From the NCBI RefSeq assembly GCF_000972845.2, contig NC_040022.1, forward strand, positions 1,240,001 through 1,304,000: a DNA stretch of 64,000 bases, in the 5' to 3' direction. Positions within the stretch are counted from its first letter, which is position 1; the number at the start of each line of letters is the position of its first letter. Positions 36,316 through 49,589 of the stretch are shown piece by piece. The notes below the pieces were generated by a model, which was not told where the DNA came from, made no database searches, and saw only the letters and a list, made by a program, of their open reading frames with translations. Source of the stretch: Larimichthys crocea. Lineage: Eukaryota; Chordata; Actinopteri; Sciaenidae. The translations under genes and the position numbers were made by a program.

Positions 36316-38480
36316 TGGAAAAGCTGGAAGTGTGCTGAGGTAGAAAAGCATGATATCATTTACAATGAGTGGAATTTGTCCAAGACTGCCACACTCTTCT
36401 TACAGCCAAGTGACTCACTTCCTTCAATTATACAGTACAGGAAGGTGTGTAACGCGGGCTGACTCAGCACCCTGTGGTTTTCCATATGAGCAGGTGTGAT
36501 CATGACGTACTCCATTCAATATTGTCTGTCTCAAAATAAGGCCCTGATGCCTCACCGTCATTCTGTGTGTGTGCGTGGAGCATGAAAACATGTGATCCCG
36601 ACTCTGTAAATCCCAGATGCTCGCGGTTACTGTTGTCAAACAACGATCTGTCACAGCCACTACAATCATCAGGAACATAATGGACCATCACACACACATC
36701 TGTCACGTGATACTGTATCTAAACAATTGTGTCTGATTTCCATGTAAATTATATTATGAACTCCAGGTGTTGTGTCCGTGTGTGTCTTTGTGTCTGTGTG
36801 TGTGTGTTTGAGAAAGAGAAAGAGATTAATTACATACTTTGCTGCAATTAATTATTGCATAAGTATAATCCAAACCTGATAATAAACTGTGCAAAACTGT
36901 AATTTTGCACCAACAAATCACAGCTGAGAGTGACAGTAAGAGTCTTAAAATGTGATAATACGATGGTACGATCATAGTTAAAAGAAAATATTGTTGACTA
37001 GTCATCGATTAAGTCCAGTGTTTTATTGGGTCATCTCATCAGGCCATGTACAAAAGACCAATAAATCAAAAATGGATCAAGTTGTTGTTCACGGTGGAAA
37101 GGATACAATCATTCTTAAAGTGGAAAGCCTGAGATTCTCAGCCATTACAGGAAGTAAAAGCCAATATAGCGGTGATATGTTTGTCCCTGATGACACGAGT
37201 GAGCTGTCACTTCAACATCAGCACTACTCACATCAGAGTAACTTAGAACATCTTCTCTATGCACAAAACATTTATTTTAAAATGGGAGGTCCTGTCTTCT
37301 TTACCTGCTCTTGAACAACTATTTTTATTATTTCATTCATTTATTGTTTAATTATTATATTTGTTTTAATAATGTTGATAATCTTATGCCATTATTTAAT
37401 AGTGTGTAGGATTAACATTGAGCTACATTTACGTTGCATCCAGTGGGGCGAGTTCTCAGACCTTATTGTGTTTATGGTAGTAGAGCCTGTGTTTGTTTTT
37501 TTTCCTTCCTGGGCTACTGTAGAAACATGACAGCGCAACCTAGTGCCATGTGTAATTTGTACAAAATAGTGTAGAAATATATATATATAATATAAACAGC
37601 GTATTCTAAGGTGAGATAAAATAACAGATTATACACGAGTGAGAACATATTTATTAATGTGTTTGTCTATAGTTTGATAGAACAGAGGGACTCGGGAAGG
37701 TGTGATTCAAACTGAGTGACTAAATCGTTTGCACTTTTATTTTTGTTTTGCAGTCTGTTCATTCTGTTGCCAACTCTGCAGTCTACACAGAAGCATCTGT
37801 CTGTTTTATGTGTTTGTTTTTTTTCACTGTGTGCACAAAATTCACCAAATCATTTGACTAAAACTTATATTTGAAAAGTGATTCAGGGATTTTGATAGAT
37901 CACCGTCACTGACTGAACTAGATTAAAGTGGTTTATAATGGCATTTTCTGAAAGAAAACATTCCTCATCTCTCTCTCTCTCTCTCTTTCACACGCAGACA
38001 CATGCATTATGTAGGTGTAATTTGTTAGAATGAAGCAAGCCTTTGTCAGCATTACTCCCTCGTTTTCCAGGCTCGAGATTTACGTAATCTTCGGTGCCTT
38101 GGCTACTGAGCCGCGTTGTCACTGAGACACCTGCTATGGCAACCTGACTGACCGACTCATGCTGGGCCAACACGTGGCCTCCACATGGACTGTGTGTGAA
38201 AAGAGAGAGAGGAGAGAAAGGCAGTGGCAGGTGATGATGATGGGTGATAAAGAGGCTGTATTCTACGAGGAGAAACTACAGTCAGATGTGAACAAGGGAA
38301 AACAGAAGAAATGAAAAGCAGAATGAAGATGGCGACATGAGCACCTCAGAGCATTGAACTAAAGAAACAAAAATGCACACATCAATCTGTTTTTTTCTTC
38401 CTGACGTGCGGGGTCTCTGGAGTTTACCCCAGAATGATTTCATTTAAAGGCAACAAAACCCCCTGGATGAGCTGCATTCA
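36316..38480. other. Gene-free, no recognised feature
   Basis: AT-rich DNA with a TATA run near 37577-37590 and a CT run near 37970-37987. A 107-codon open frame at 36991-37314 has no recognisable family and ordinary composition. Confidence 0.4.
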
Positions 38481-38484
38481 TCCC

Positions 38485-38590
38485 TACAGGGATCCATTTT
38501 TCCAGTTACCTGACCTGCATTCCTTCAGACTGTGCAAGAAAACCCCATGAACACAAAGACAACATGCAAACTCCCCACAGAATGGACTGT
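38485..38590 (-). repeat. Fragment of the 8739-9325 repeat family, inverted
   Basis: Includes AACATGCAAACTCCCCACAG, the reverse complement of the family phrase seen at about 9132-9150 and 41625-41645. Confidence 0.7.
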
Positions 38591-38821
38591 ACAAAGACAT
38601 ACACATCGGCAAGCCCCGAGCTGAAAGCCTGCTAATAAAACCACTGCTGTCATGGAGACAGCTGCTCCGTCCTCCTCTCTCTTTTGCTCCGGTTCATCTG
38701 ATTAATTTCTGTCTTGTGCATACTAACCTCTTCTTTTTCCTGCAGACCTGCTATTCTGCACCTGCCCTCGAGCTGCGCCCACCTGCTTCTTTGGGTAGAC
38801 TCTGCCCACAAGATGCTCCCC

Positions 38822-38859
38822 AGTTCCTCCACTAGTCTTTATTAACTGGTGGAGGAACT
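38822..38859. other. 15-bp stem, 8-nt loop inverted repeat
   Basis: AGTTCCTCCACTAGT (38822-38836) and ACTGGTGGAGGAACT (38845-38859) are complementary except for one G-T pair. It lies about 75 bp after a consensus-quality splice acceptor. Role unknown. Confidence 0.7.
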
Positions 38860-40649
38860 TTCAGCCTTGTTCCTTGAGCTGTTTTAAACTCTTCTTCTGT
38901 CAATGAGGGTCCACAACTGGTGTGACTGTAACTGAAGCTGCTTATTGCAGATGTCTTTTGTGATTAATTTCAAATTTCTCAAAAGAGAATCAAATATTCA
39001 CCAACCTCATTTGTATATATATTGTTTCTTTAATGAGATAAAGTGAAGGGTAGGGTAGGGTGATGACAAAGTATTGAAGCTACAGTAGAGAAGGACTCTG
39101 TAAACTGGCCGTGATAGTGTAATGACAATGTTGTCATTTAAACTTGCAAACAAGTGCAAAGGCGAAGCCTGAAAAGATCCATGTGGTATGAATTTGACAT
39201 TAACATGCTCTGGTCTGCACATCTTGTGCAGCTGGATGTATCGTCTCTTTTATCTGATTCTGAGTGTTGTCATTGATAACAGATGAGGCACAATGTTGAT
39301 GAATACCACTAATATGTATTTCCATGTGAGATCTCTCAACCAACTGAGAAAATAAGTAGACCTCTGAGCTCTTGAAGACTATCTATCTAACTATCACTTT
39401 AACATTAAGGCTGAAAACTGGAAGAAACAGCTAACCTGGCTCTCTCTCCAAAAGATACACAATTTGCCTGGCAGCTCACTAATTAACACGTCCTTGGCCA
39501 AGAACAGTTCTCTGGCTGAAAGCAGTAACTGGTCATTGTTGTTTTGAGTCAAAGCCATGAAGAATATTTCCACCTATATGAAACTTTTCCTGTAAAAGTA
39601 GCATAACAAGCTGTCACTTACCCAAATAGATTTTGCTTCATAAGTCTGGGTTGCACCAGTAATGCATGCTCGGTGACTGAAACTGTCCAGTGCATGAGGT
39701 TCTTGTTATTTCATGTGACTTAGGTTAAACTCCTGGATTGTTTGCATGGCAAAAATGGTGTGAATTCACTGAGCACACAAGTGTGTACAGTACACTGAAT
39801 ACATTGATATGCATTTCTTTATTAATGCAAAAAACAACAACTATTTTCTGTGCATCCTGCTCGCTGCTTTCATCTGTTACCTATAGTCCTCTCCAGCAAA
39901 CACTATTGTAACTAATCACTTACAAAGTGATCATGCCCCAGCAGCAGGGATCCTCTCCAGTAACTCATTTATATATCCATCTTGGGTTCAGGTTTTGCTG
40001 GGGCTCCCAGGGATTGTTTGGAGGCTGGTGCAGTCAGGCATGGTGAGGAATGGGAATGAAGGGATTATGATGAGCTGTTAGCATTTGCTCTACACAAAGA
40101 CACGCACACACATTTTAAAAGGAAGCCCAGGCAAACCAAATTAGGCTGCCAAATTGTGTTCTCCCTCTTTGCTGGCCTTCCTCTCCAGAGCCTTTGATGG
40201 GCTGAGTCTCCGAGGGCTCTGCCATCATCAGGGAGAGATGAGAGGATTGAGGGGCTTAGGCCCTCTCGGTAAGATAAGAGGGTAAGAGCCCATTCAGACT
40301 GAGACGGAGAGGAAGACATGACCTGAAGAAGATTAAAGTTGAAGGTCATCGTGAGTAGATTTTTGAAAATGAAAGTTGTTATACAACACTGAATTACATG
40401 CCGATAAGAAGCACTGACTGATTCCTGATAATTAAAATGCTTTACATTCAGCACGAGTGTGAGGAACTTTTCTTAGAGTTTAGGAGTTTAAATTTAAAGA
40501 TTAGGTCACTGGAGAGTTCTTCCTGAACTTTTGACTTTACTTAGAAAGCTATGAGATGCCGGGTCGACCTTGTTAATGACCTGTTTATAGAGTAGGAAAG
40601 TTTTAGAAAAATGTGTCAGCAATTAGTTTTCATCTAACAGTAATTTCTC
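38860..40649. other. Gene-free, no recognised feature
   Basis: No exon or repeat recognised. Sequence around 40130-40330 is more GC-rich and carries the only sizeable open frame, on the minus strand, with no recognisable family. Confidence 0.4.
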
Positions 40650-40935
40650 CTAAGGCTGGTGATGTCGATGGGCTGATTAGTCCGTCCATCTGTCAATCCG
40701 TTCATCTGTCTTTGGTCAAGAGCAAGAGATCTCTAGAAACGATTGGCTAGAAATGAATACACAGACCTCTTTTTGGCACCGATATCAGCCCATACTTTAC
40801 CCTTGACCAATATTTTGGTGCGTTAGAGGTATAAAGATCCCACTGGATTAATGTGGATCATGGTTCATAGTCCTCAGAGGTTGAATCATATGGTAATGAC
40901 GACATTGTTCACAAATTGTTGAATCATTTCAGTTA
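40650..40935 (+). repeat. Dispersed repeat family A, copy 4
   Basis: Contains a chain of CCATCTGTC-type phrases, then CATGGTTCATAGTCCTCAGA and TTGAATCATATGGTAATGAC, corresponding to CATGGTCCCCAGGGGACGAA... in copy 2. Diverged. Confidence 0.45.
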
Positions 40936-41160
40936 GAAAACATTTGACTTGTCTTCTTTTAAGCATGGTATATCTACTCCGTTGACTTTTTGAAACCAAA
41001 AAACACTTCTACAGTTTTGTTATGAAACGCACTGATATCTTAAAAATGATGATACTTTATGTAATGATAATGAATAATTTAAAGTCTGTGTGAAGTAAGA
41101 ATAAATTTGGGCTCTGAGTTTGTCAGACCAAAGAAGAAAGTGTTATTAAATTAAAAATTT

Positions 41161-41510
41161 AGACAGGTTTATAAAGCTAGGTGTCAAAATCTGGTAAAAA
41201 TGTGCAGGATTCTCAGCTCCAGGACTGAATGTGCTGAAGCCACGGGCCACTCGTGGGAGCAGCAATTTTGAAGCGACTGAAACGTGTCAGATGAGTTCAG
41301 AGAATGACATGACTAACTTTGAAACACTCTGAGCGAGATGAATTAATCTCTATCTCTCTGCTAGGGGTGCAGGGGTACGCTCAGGGTGGCCTCAACGTGT
41401 CATCGAGCCACCCTCAAAATCCTGGATGGAAAACTGTTTTAACCTCTAACTCCACATTTTAGTAACATATCGTTCAGAGTCTTTTCACATGTTTCCAGCA
41501 ACTATTTTTA
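41161..41510 (+). repeat. Unnamed repeat family B, copy 2
   Basis: Direct-orientation copy of 27288-27675, lacking two short segments present there. Near-identical in the middle (41275-41405). Confidence 0.85.
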
Positions 41511-41594
41511 ACATTTTTAATGTATTTTGAAAGAAATTTCAGAATTGCCTTTACACAGACTTTAAAGAAAAGTCTTCATGTAGGGCATCAGAGC

Positions 41595-41910
41595 AAGACG
41601 GTTACTGGTTGGTTGGGGCCTTTCTGTATTGAGTTGCATGTTCTTCATGTGTCTGTATGTATGGGTTCTCTCTGAGTACTGCAGCTTCTTCCCACAGTCC
41701 AAAGACATGCAGGTTAATTGGTGACCTCTAAATTGCCCGTAGGTGTGAATGTCAGCATGAATGTTTGTCTCTATGTATCAGCCCTGTGATGAACTGGCGA
41801 CTTGTCCAGATTGTACCCCGCCTCTCGCCCAATTTCAGCTGGGATCGCTCCAGCCCCTCCGAGACCCTGATGAGGACAAGCTGTTACAGAGAATGGACGG
41901 GATGTCTTCA
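41595..41910 (+). repeat. Teleost interspersed repeat, fullest copy here
   Basis: Runs GGGGCCTTTCTGTATTGAGT, CCCACAGTCCAAAGACATGC, GGTTAATTGGTGACC, AAATTGCCCGTAGGTGTGAA, ACTGGCGACTTGTCCAGA, TACCCCGCCTCTCGCCC and GCTGGGATCGCTCCAGCCCC in order, the known layout of a frequent fish repeat. The short frames across it are not genes. Confidence 0.9.
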
Positions 41911-44164
41911 TTTGTGGTTCTGTGCTTCACTGTGGAAATTCCCACTATTAGCTTAAATGGATCAATGATATTGATTTCCTAATCCTACTTGAACATGATG
42001 AGATAAAACCATGAAGTTAATATAAATAATACAGACATGGTGTGTTAGCGACCTCTCTGAATATGTAGGCTAACTATTACATGTTGTTGTTTTTATTGTG
42101 TTCCCTTCTCTACCTCTCATGAGCTAAATATATAACTCCCCTGTGGCGTGCAGACATATCATCCACTTGATTAGGTGTGTGTGTGTGTGCGTGTGAGTAT
42201 GTTAATGCATTCATCTTTTCTTGCATGTTCACTTACATGTGTATCTTTGAAAATAGAGATTCTATTAAAAGCTGTAGGGGGTCTACAAATGGATGCATAA
42301 TGAGTTTGTCAAACACACGCACACACACGTACACACGCAAAGCCTCAGCATAGATAAGCCCGTGGATTAAAACAGCACCAAAATGTCTCTGATGTAGGGG
42401 ACAGACAGTTACGTAACACAGAAAAACGCTGACCAAGAGGAGCAGCTCTGCGTGTGTTCATGAGATTTTCGCACTGAGTTTCTGTTTTTCTGACGTTTCT
42501 GCAGTTTTAAATTTGTTCAACACGTTTTATTCTACTTATAAAGGTTTTTTTTATTCTGCAGTCTCTTAGGAGAACACAGGCAGAGCTAAACTTTAGGTTA
42601 TATTGGGATGTACCTTTGCCTCTATGTACAGCAGCATGTGCATACAAATTTAATCAACTGGCTCTGCTCTCTTCCGTGCTGCCTGGATGCACTGATTCTT
42701 TACAGCAGTACCATCTTCAAGTGCCGCTGCCTAAGGATGTGCAGAGGGAACTCCCCCTACAGGTCGATCACTGAAACAGCAGCATTTCTCCTCATTACTA
42801 TTCATGCCGCAGCTTCTTTAGATACTGCCTGTGGTTACTAGTGTGTGGTTATCATGGCCATTGGTTTATAGAACTGTGAAAATTTAATCTGCCGTCAGTT
42901 TGTGTTGAGTGAGGAAGAGTCAGCCCGGCAGGGTCTTGCCTTGACACTTTAGCTTCTATCTGATTGAATGTTTGCCTTGATGGAAAAGTAATAACGCAGT
43001 TAAAGCAACTTTTCTTCAGCTTCGCTATCTTTTTTTTATAATAGGCTGAATGGTACTGTGGTTTCCACTCTGTGCCTCATACTCCTGTACTCACGCTGTG
43101 TAACTTTGGTGTCTGGGTCGTGACAAGTACGTAAAGTTTTACGGCACTAAGGCACTTTTAGTGAAACAATCATGTTTTCTGTTTGGGATCAACTCTCTGA
43201 GATTTACAGAGGTCACACCAGGACTGTAGCCGGGGCAAAGCCTCTATTGGGTATAATGGCAGAGGAGAAGAGGCCGAAGACAAAGCTAAGACAAGAAAAG
43301 AAGAGAGTGAGCGAGCAAGAAGCTGTCAGAGTGTCAAGAGTATTTCTGGAACTGACTTTTAGTTGTGGCAAAATAAAAGTCTGACAGACAGACACCGAGC
43401 TGGGCTTCTTGCTGTCAGACTTGCTGGCTGCTATGTCTTGTGCTGTTGCACTTGCTTGATGTTTGGCTGTTAGAAAAGTTGTGTGCATGTGTCCAAATCA
43501 CAAAAAAAAATCTTACATAATCTTGCTTTAAGAGGCTCAACATTGGACTGAGATACAGATTCTTCTTGCATCTTATTCTAAAACTCTCGACGTGAGAGAC
43601 AGATGAGTAAAGAATGTGAGAGGAGGAGAATGAGACGGAGAGGAAAATTATTAAATAAGTAAGTCGTGATGATGTGGGAAGATCTGAGCATGCATTAATA
43701 ATAAGCCGATGTGGTAATATGAATTTTATGATGTTATTTTATTGAAGCGTTATTCCGCCAGACTGTCATGTATCTCTGAGACACTTTCCCTGTTCTTGTT
43801 TCCTCACTGTTGACCCTCTTGTTAGTAAGCAGTCACACAGTGGTGTGTTTTTTTTTAATACAAAGCTATGTGATCCAGCCGGCTCTCCACTCGAGTCAAA
43901 GGGAATTCCCGAGCGGCGCTCAGCCTCGGCTCTGCCTTCTCATCACCCACGCAGCCTCTCTGCCTCCCAGCTGTTTGCCACTTTTTCATACAGTTTTCAG
44001 ATTTTTTTAATATATATATATATATTTTTGGTTTCCATATATGCAATTGTGCAGGACAAGAGTAAAGCTCTACATTCAGTGTCAGGGAAAAGACTATTTG
44101 TTGAATGACATGTCAGACAGGCAGATCCTCCACTTTAGTAAACACTCAAAACACCAAAATACAT
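41911..44164. other. Gene-free; possible repeat remnant near 43250
   Basis: No exon recognised. Around 43250-43460 a purine-rich stretch followed by CACCGAGCTGGGCTTCTTGC has the feel of an old repeat, but the family could not be named. Confidence 0.35.
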
Positions 44165-44460
44165 TCATCCTTCTTAAAGCATCGGCGTTTAGCATTTAGT
44201 GGCATCTAGAGCAGATTGAAACCCCCTCGCCTCACCCAAGCATATAGTAGAAACAATGGTGGCTCCAAAACGTGAAAGGCCCTCTCTAGAGCCAGTGTTT
44301 GGCTCGTCCTTACAAGCTTCTTTTGGTTCAACATATGAATGAAGTCTTTGCAGAGGTGTTGCTGTGTAGGTTTGGTTCCTCCTTGTTTCCAGCTAAGTTT
44401 AACTAACAAGCTTCTGGCTCTAGAAATGTATGAGAAATATCCTACACAGTGCCCATTTAA
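44165..44460 (-). repeat. Dispersed repeat family C, minus orientation
   Basis: On the minus strand it reads AAATGGGCACTGTGTAGGAT, later AGAGAGGGCCTTTCACG and ATGCCACTAAATGCTAAACG, phrases of a common fish repeat. The fragment at 47590-47800 looks like an upstream part of the same family. Confidence 0.6.
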
Positions 44461-44594
44461 ACATCATCATCGCACACTCTCATTTTCCTATTTCCAACCA
44501 GTAGAGCTGTTGTCATGGTTACCGGCCATTAAGAGACACACACACACCAGCAGAGCTTATGTGCACAATCAGGCCTGGCGCTGCTTTTGTGGAC

Positions 44595-44617
44595 TTGTTG
44601 TTGTTGTTGTTGTTGTT
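44595..44617. repeat. (TTG)n trinucleotide run
   Basis: Uninterrupted TTG run. Seen directly. Confidence 0.93.
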
Positions 44618-47589
44618 AGCCACTTGGAATAATCAACAAGTCTCTCTCCGGAGTTTGAGATGCACCATCTGGAACAATGGGGAGATTTTGGCCGTCTGTC
44701 AGTCAGTGAGAGCTCAGGCCTGAACAGGGCGTAGACTGGACCGTGCCAGTTTCTTTTTTAGTCTGAATCATATGGGTGTCCCAGACCAACTGGAAAACAA
44801 ACTGGAAAACATTGGCTCGCCTGCAGCAGACCCCGAGCATCTGCTGAGGAAGTCTTTCTCAAAATGGTAACCGTATTGGTCCAGCTTTCACAACAACAAC
44901 AACTTGCACGACACGAGTTAATAAACAAACACTGGCTTGTGTGTCTTTTTGTTTTCAGCTCCTGCTCCTGTCATCGCGCCGTCTCGTCAGTGTGACCTCT
45001 TTCCGTTGTGCTCACTCTGCACGTACCCACCTGCCTCCCATAATCTACTTGCGTGCACTTTCAGTCTGCTCCCCTTGTCCTGATTTCCGAAACAATCCTC
45101 TCATAGCCTCAACTAACAAGTCGAATTTTAATCATCCATTATCACTACTTACCCGAGCCATCATGACGGATTTCACTGTCAAAGGTAATTTTTTGTTCCC
45201 ACTCTCCGTGTCTTCACGTCAGTATTGCAGCCGGCAGTATAAAACTACTCATGATACACAGCATATTTAGTTTTTTGCTGCTGTAATGACGCAGATGTGG
45301 CCCTTTACCTGTCCTTGAAATGGTTTATTTTTAGTCTGGACCTCTCTGCATCCAGCTCTCTTCTCTGTATACATTATCAGGAGGTCTCCTACCTTTTCCA
45401 GCCACCTCCAGGGATTCCTTTAGCTCAGTAATGACACTCATAAAACCCTGACAGGTAGCGTGTGCTCTACTGAGATTGTATCGATCCATCGGCCATTCAC
45501 GTGAAGGCATGCAAGAGAGTAAACGTCTTAATATACACCGCACTCAGTATGTTTTTACGATAAGGGGGGAGCTCGCACAGAGGAGCGAGGAGCCTCATCA
45601 GAGCTGTGTCACGAGACGCTTGTGGTTTATATCCTTATTCTCGAGGGAGTTAGGATTCAATCCCACCTATGTGCTGTAATTAAATACACAAGTGTCAATC
45701 CTTACACCAATGATTTCCTTATACACTGCAATGCATACACTCCTTATGTGTAAATTGAGTAAAAAAAAAAGAGTCTTGTTCTGCGTTGTTGGCCGATATC
45801 AGGTTATATATACCGTGAAGCAACATCAATTTGTGTGTAGTGTGAGAAAAAAACCTTGAATTGACGGGAAACACTCATTTCTGTCAAGTCACTTTAATAG
45901 TTTTATAGTTAATTAACCGGAAAATGTACAATAGCACAATATATAATAATGATGTTGTGGCATTAACTTGGTATTGGCTTTCTGCAACTGGCATGTAAGA
46001 CTAAATGAATGAATTGTACAAGCAAGGAGGACGGAGGAGGTTTGTGGCTTTACCTGAGTGGAATAAAAAATAAAAAATAAAATATTTTCGATTCAAAGAT
46101 GAATGAAAATCGCCCCAAAAAAAACCCACATTAAGACGTAAAGACCTTGACCCAAGACCCTAGAAATTACAACAGCGTATTTTATACAGTGAGCGATACA
46201 GTGAAGTGAGTTATGGTGATTCATCACACATGAATACATTGAATCCACAAGAAGTTTCACCTTTCCAGTCATACCAAACTTACTAAAAATTAGATAAATA
46301 ATCATTTCTGATAAATGAATCGCCTCCTCAGTCAGACAGACTTTTTACCTTGACCAGCTGCGAGCCCCGATGATTCGTGACAAACGGGGATGTGTTTTAA
46401 TATTGTGACTTTGTGTGTGGGTGCATACACGAGGCAGGAATGGCCTATTCAGACGCTGAATGCTGCAAAAAGGAGTCACACACATTTGCAGTCCTTGAAA
46501 AACAAAGGTTAAGCTGTGAGGTCTTTTTTCACCGACCTGTTCGCTTCTTTCTCTTATTTCAGCGAGGACGTTCACAAGGCTGCCTGCCTATTCACACAGA
46601 TAAAGCCTGCACATATTAAAACATCAAAGCTTGCTCAGTGCTATGTTGAACTGTGCAAAGATCCATGAGTTGCTGTGTTTTCTCGCTGGGGATTCGTGCA
46701 TAAAGTGTTAGAGAGGTAGAGAGGTGAATAAATAAGTGAACCTGGTTTGAGAAAGGAACTACCAGAGTGGTTTTCATTCTATGTTCCCTTTAAATCTTTG
46801 CGCAGTAAAAATCAGCTAAATTAATAATAACCTATGGTTTGCCCTCTCCTTCCTTATACCACTTCTTTCCTTTCGTGTACTTTTACCTCCCCTTATGTGT
46901 ATTTTTAAAAATCGCCTTCATTGCCACAGACGGCTTCAATAATTCACATGAAAGTTTTATATCACAGCAGATGATCTTGAGAACATTCAGTCTAAGAGGA
47001 GCCAAAGAAATAATTAAAGTTTTCCATGTTTTCTGTTCTGATGTTTCCTCACGGCGCACCAGTGTCAGGAAGGTGAGGAGAAGTTTTATTTTTCCAGTGA
47101 AAATGAAACCAAAACATCCAAGAACAAAGGAGATTTTTGGCACCCATCACCATCTTCTTAATTAACTTCATATAACCAACCCAAAGTCTGATATGACCTG
47201 TCTTTTTCTCCTTTGAATGCAGTTAGCAGAGCTAGAAGAAAGGGTATTTTTAATCTCTCCACCTCTCATCAGCTGTGATGGTGCTAAAGACAGCGGGTTT
47301 GTTATCATGCGAGAGTGCTGTGTGAAGACATGAATTCATCGGTTTGGACACAAGTTTTGTTCAAGCACTCTTAAGTCTCCGATCCACCTACAATCCCCAC
47401 AAAACCATAACCACTTCAATGCGCAAAATGTGGTTTATAATACAGCGTGTAGGTGTGTCACATCAGCCTGCAGCTTTAAAGCTATAGTCTGACTCTCTGA
47501 AGCTCAATCACACCTTCACATCTGTCTGCTCAGTATAAGGCTACGATCAGCAGCTGGTTTACTTTAGCATGTAAACAGTGACTCATCAT
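44618..47589. other. Gene-free apart from the exon-like segment
   Basis: Mostly single-copy sequence. Around 46905-47130 the DNA is repeat-free with open frames on both strands, which is more consistent with low stop density than with genes. Confidence 0.4.
44959..45184 (+). other. Unassigned exon-like segment
   Basis: Preceded by a strong acceptor (gtctttttgttttcag, AG at 44957-44958) and ended by a consensus-type donor (GTCAAAG|gtaatt). One frame is open across the whole segment and contains ATG at 45163 in fair context reading MTDFTVK. It would fit a 5' exon of a gene on the plus strand. The peptide matches no family I recognise and is not the raptor N-terminus, so chance is quite possible. 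Confidence 0.2.
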
Positions 47590-47800
47590 GCTCACCCATT
47601 GCTCTCTGTATAGGATGTTGTAGAAATGAAATATAATGTGCATAACTATGTTTTTATTGGTGCATAATCATCTGGAAATAATGTTTTTGTTACCTGAGAA
47701 TGAGCCTTTACGTGTCCCAGGTCCTCTTCTACGAGGTCCGCCATGTTTCCACAGTAGCCCAGAGCAGACAAACTAAAAACTCTGACAGTATAAAGAATGG
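47590..47800 (+). repeat. Dispersed repeat family C, partial
   Basis: Contains GGTCCTCTTCTACGAGGTCC, GCCATGTTTCCACAGTAGCC and CAGAGCAGACAAACTAAAAA, known phrases of the fish repeat also seen at 44165-44460. Confidence 0.6.
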
Positions 47801-48399
47801 ACTGCGTATGTGTATTGTCACTCATAGGATTTTGTGTTTTTCTTTGGTTCTAGCAGAAAATACATAAAATATTTAACTTTAGAGACATTGGTTGGTTGAT
47901 TTGTTACCTCTGGACGGAGTCAGCCCCTGTCTCCAGTCTTACCTGACTGCTGTTCGTTGGTATCAATCTCTACAACTAACTCGTAATTTCAAAGATATTA
48001 AACATGTCCTTTAGTTCACAGTAAGAGTGTAAATGCACACTGAACTCACCATTAAATCTGTTTCAAGGAAATAGCCTCTAAATCATGTACAGAGGAGGAA
48101 TTTGAAAGTCCTGCACAAACTTAACCTGAGGTTAAAGGCGTTGACATGAGCCACGGAGCGCATGGTGTGCTCACTTAAACACATGTCAGCATACTTGCAC
48201 GTGCTCCTCGTGCATCTGTTACGTGCGCTGTCCATACCGATGAGGAGATGAGCGTTTATAAGTGCGAGTGTAACAACCAGGGTAACAGAAGGTGCCCCCT
48301 TAACTAAACAGCCCTCCTGCTGTGACCAGTCAGAGCATTAACAACCAGGAGGAAGGAGGTGCACGTCAATGTGTGTCTCAGATCACGGCATGTTTTTGT

Positions 48400-48600
48400 T
48401 AAGAGAGGCGAGCAAATTTAACCTCTTCTTATTTCTCTCGCAGCCCTTCAGATGAATTCTGAGTGATATTCCCCTGACTATCGCCTCCACATATGGAAAT
48501 AAATGGGCCTGGGTTACTGTATATGTTCATGTATGAAATTGCTGCTACAGTAGATCTGTGTGTCAGGATAATAGCCCTCCTATATTCGTACTGTATAGTA
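48400..48600. promoter_or_regulatory. Candidate conserved non-coding block
   Basis: Repeat-free with AGGCGAGCAAATTTAACC and ATATGGAAATAAATGGGCC in sequence. Appearance resembles vertebrate non-coding conserved elements. Inference only. Confidence 0.25.
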
Positions 48601-49589
48601 ACTCCTGTCAAAGTGACAAAAAGCACCTCTGTTCACACGGCTGCTGATGTTGCAGAGAAGGAGAGAGCCTCGGGTTTTATTTCTTCAAGAGGAGGAGAGA
48701 AGGAGGGGCGGGGTGGAGGAATGGAAAATAGGCGTAAGCATGGAAATATAAATAAACTGCAACCTCTTGGGTTCTACCACCCACCATAACCTCTGCTCTG
48801 CATCTGCTTACACCTCCAGTGAACTTTGTTATTTATCCTCTTATTTACTATTATTATCATGATGTTTTATCTCTGCTCCTGCAGTCCGTCTAAAAGCTGC
48901 TGGAGCTGCAGAGGTCAGGGATGTTGTTCCTTTTTGTTAAGACGGCCGCTGTCACCTCTGCGTCTGTCTTCTCCTCCTCTTCCCTGCCTGAGGGATACTC
49001 TGTATTACCCTGTTTGTATGTTAATGCTGATGGAAGACAGAAACAGTGTCCTTTTTGTGTTGCTAACACGGCTTTCATACATACATGCAGTGCAGGGAAG
49101 TCTTCCGATTGTTTACTCAAAGCAACATTGCTTAGAAACTGGTATATTTGTGATACAGCGTCCCCAGTTTTCAGAGGTTCACTGTTTAAGGTTGAGCTCC
49201 TTCTAACTACTTTATACACTGCTGGGTAGTTTAATCTGCAGCAATGCATCATATTCTATAAGATCATCATCATATGTTTGTTGTGGTTTTCACTGGACCG
49301 GAAGAATTGTAATCTGAGAAGTAACTAGTAAATAAAACTGGACAAATATTTCCAGAGGCATATTGTTCCCAGCACACTGCAGAGCTGCATAATGAAATTT
49401 GAATGAACCTGCCCCATGTTTCCCATGGTGCACTGCATGCCTAGGAGCCTTATAGAATCAGTTAGGGGATCCATCTGTGCTGTGAGGTTAGTTACAATGC
49501 ACACCTTTCAGTCTTTGTTGTAATGTGTATCCGTGCATGAAAGACCGCTGCTATGTAAGTGTGTTTGCTCTTTTCTACGAGCAGCCATG

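Noticed and set aside
36991..37314. 107-codon plus-strand frame
   Set aside because: No family similarity, no splice sites and a composition like its surroundings.
41761..41982. 73-codon plus-strand frame
   Set aside because: It lies within a recognised interspersed repeat.
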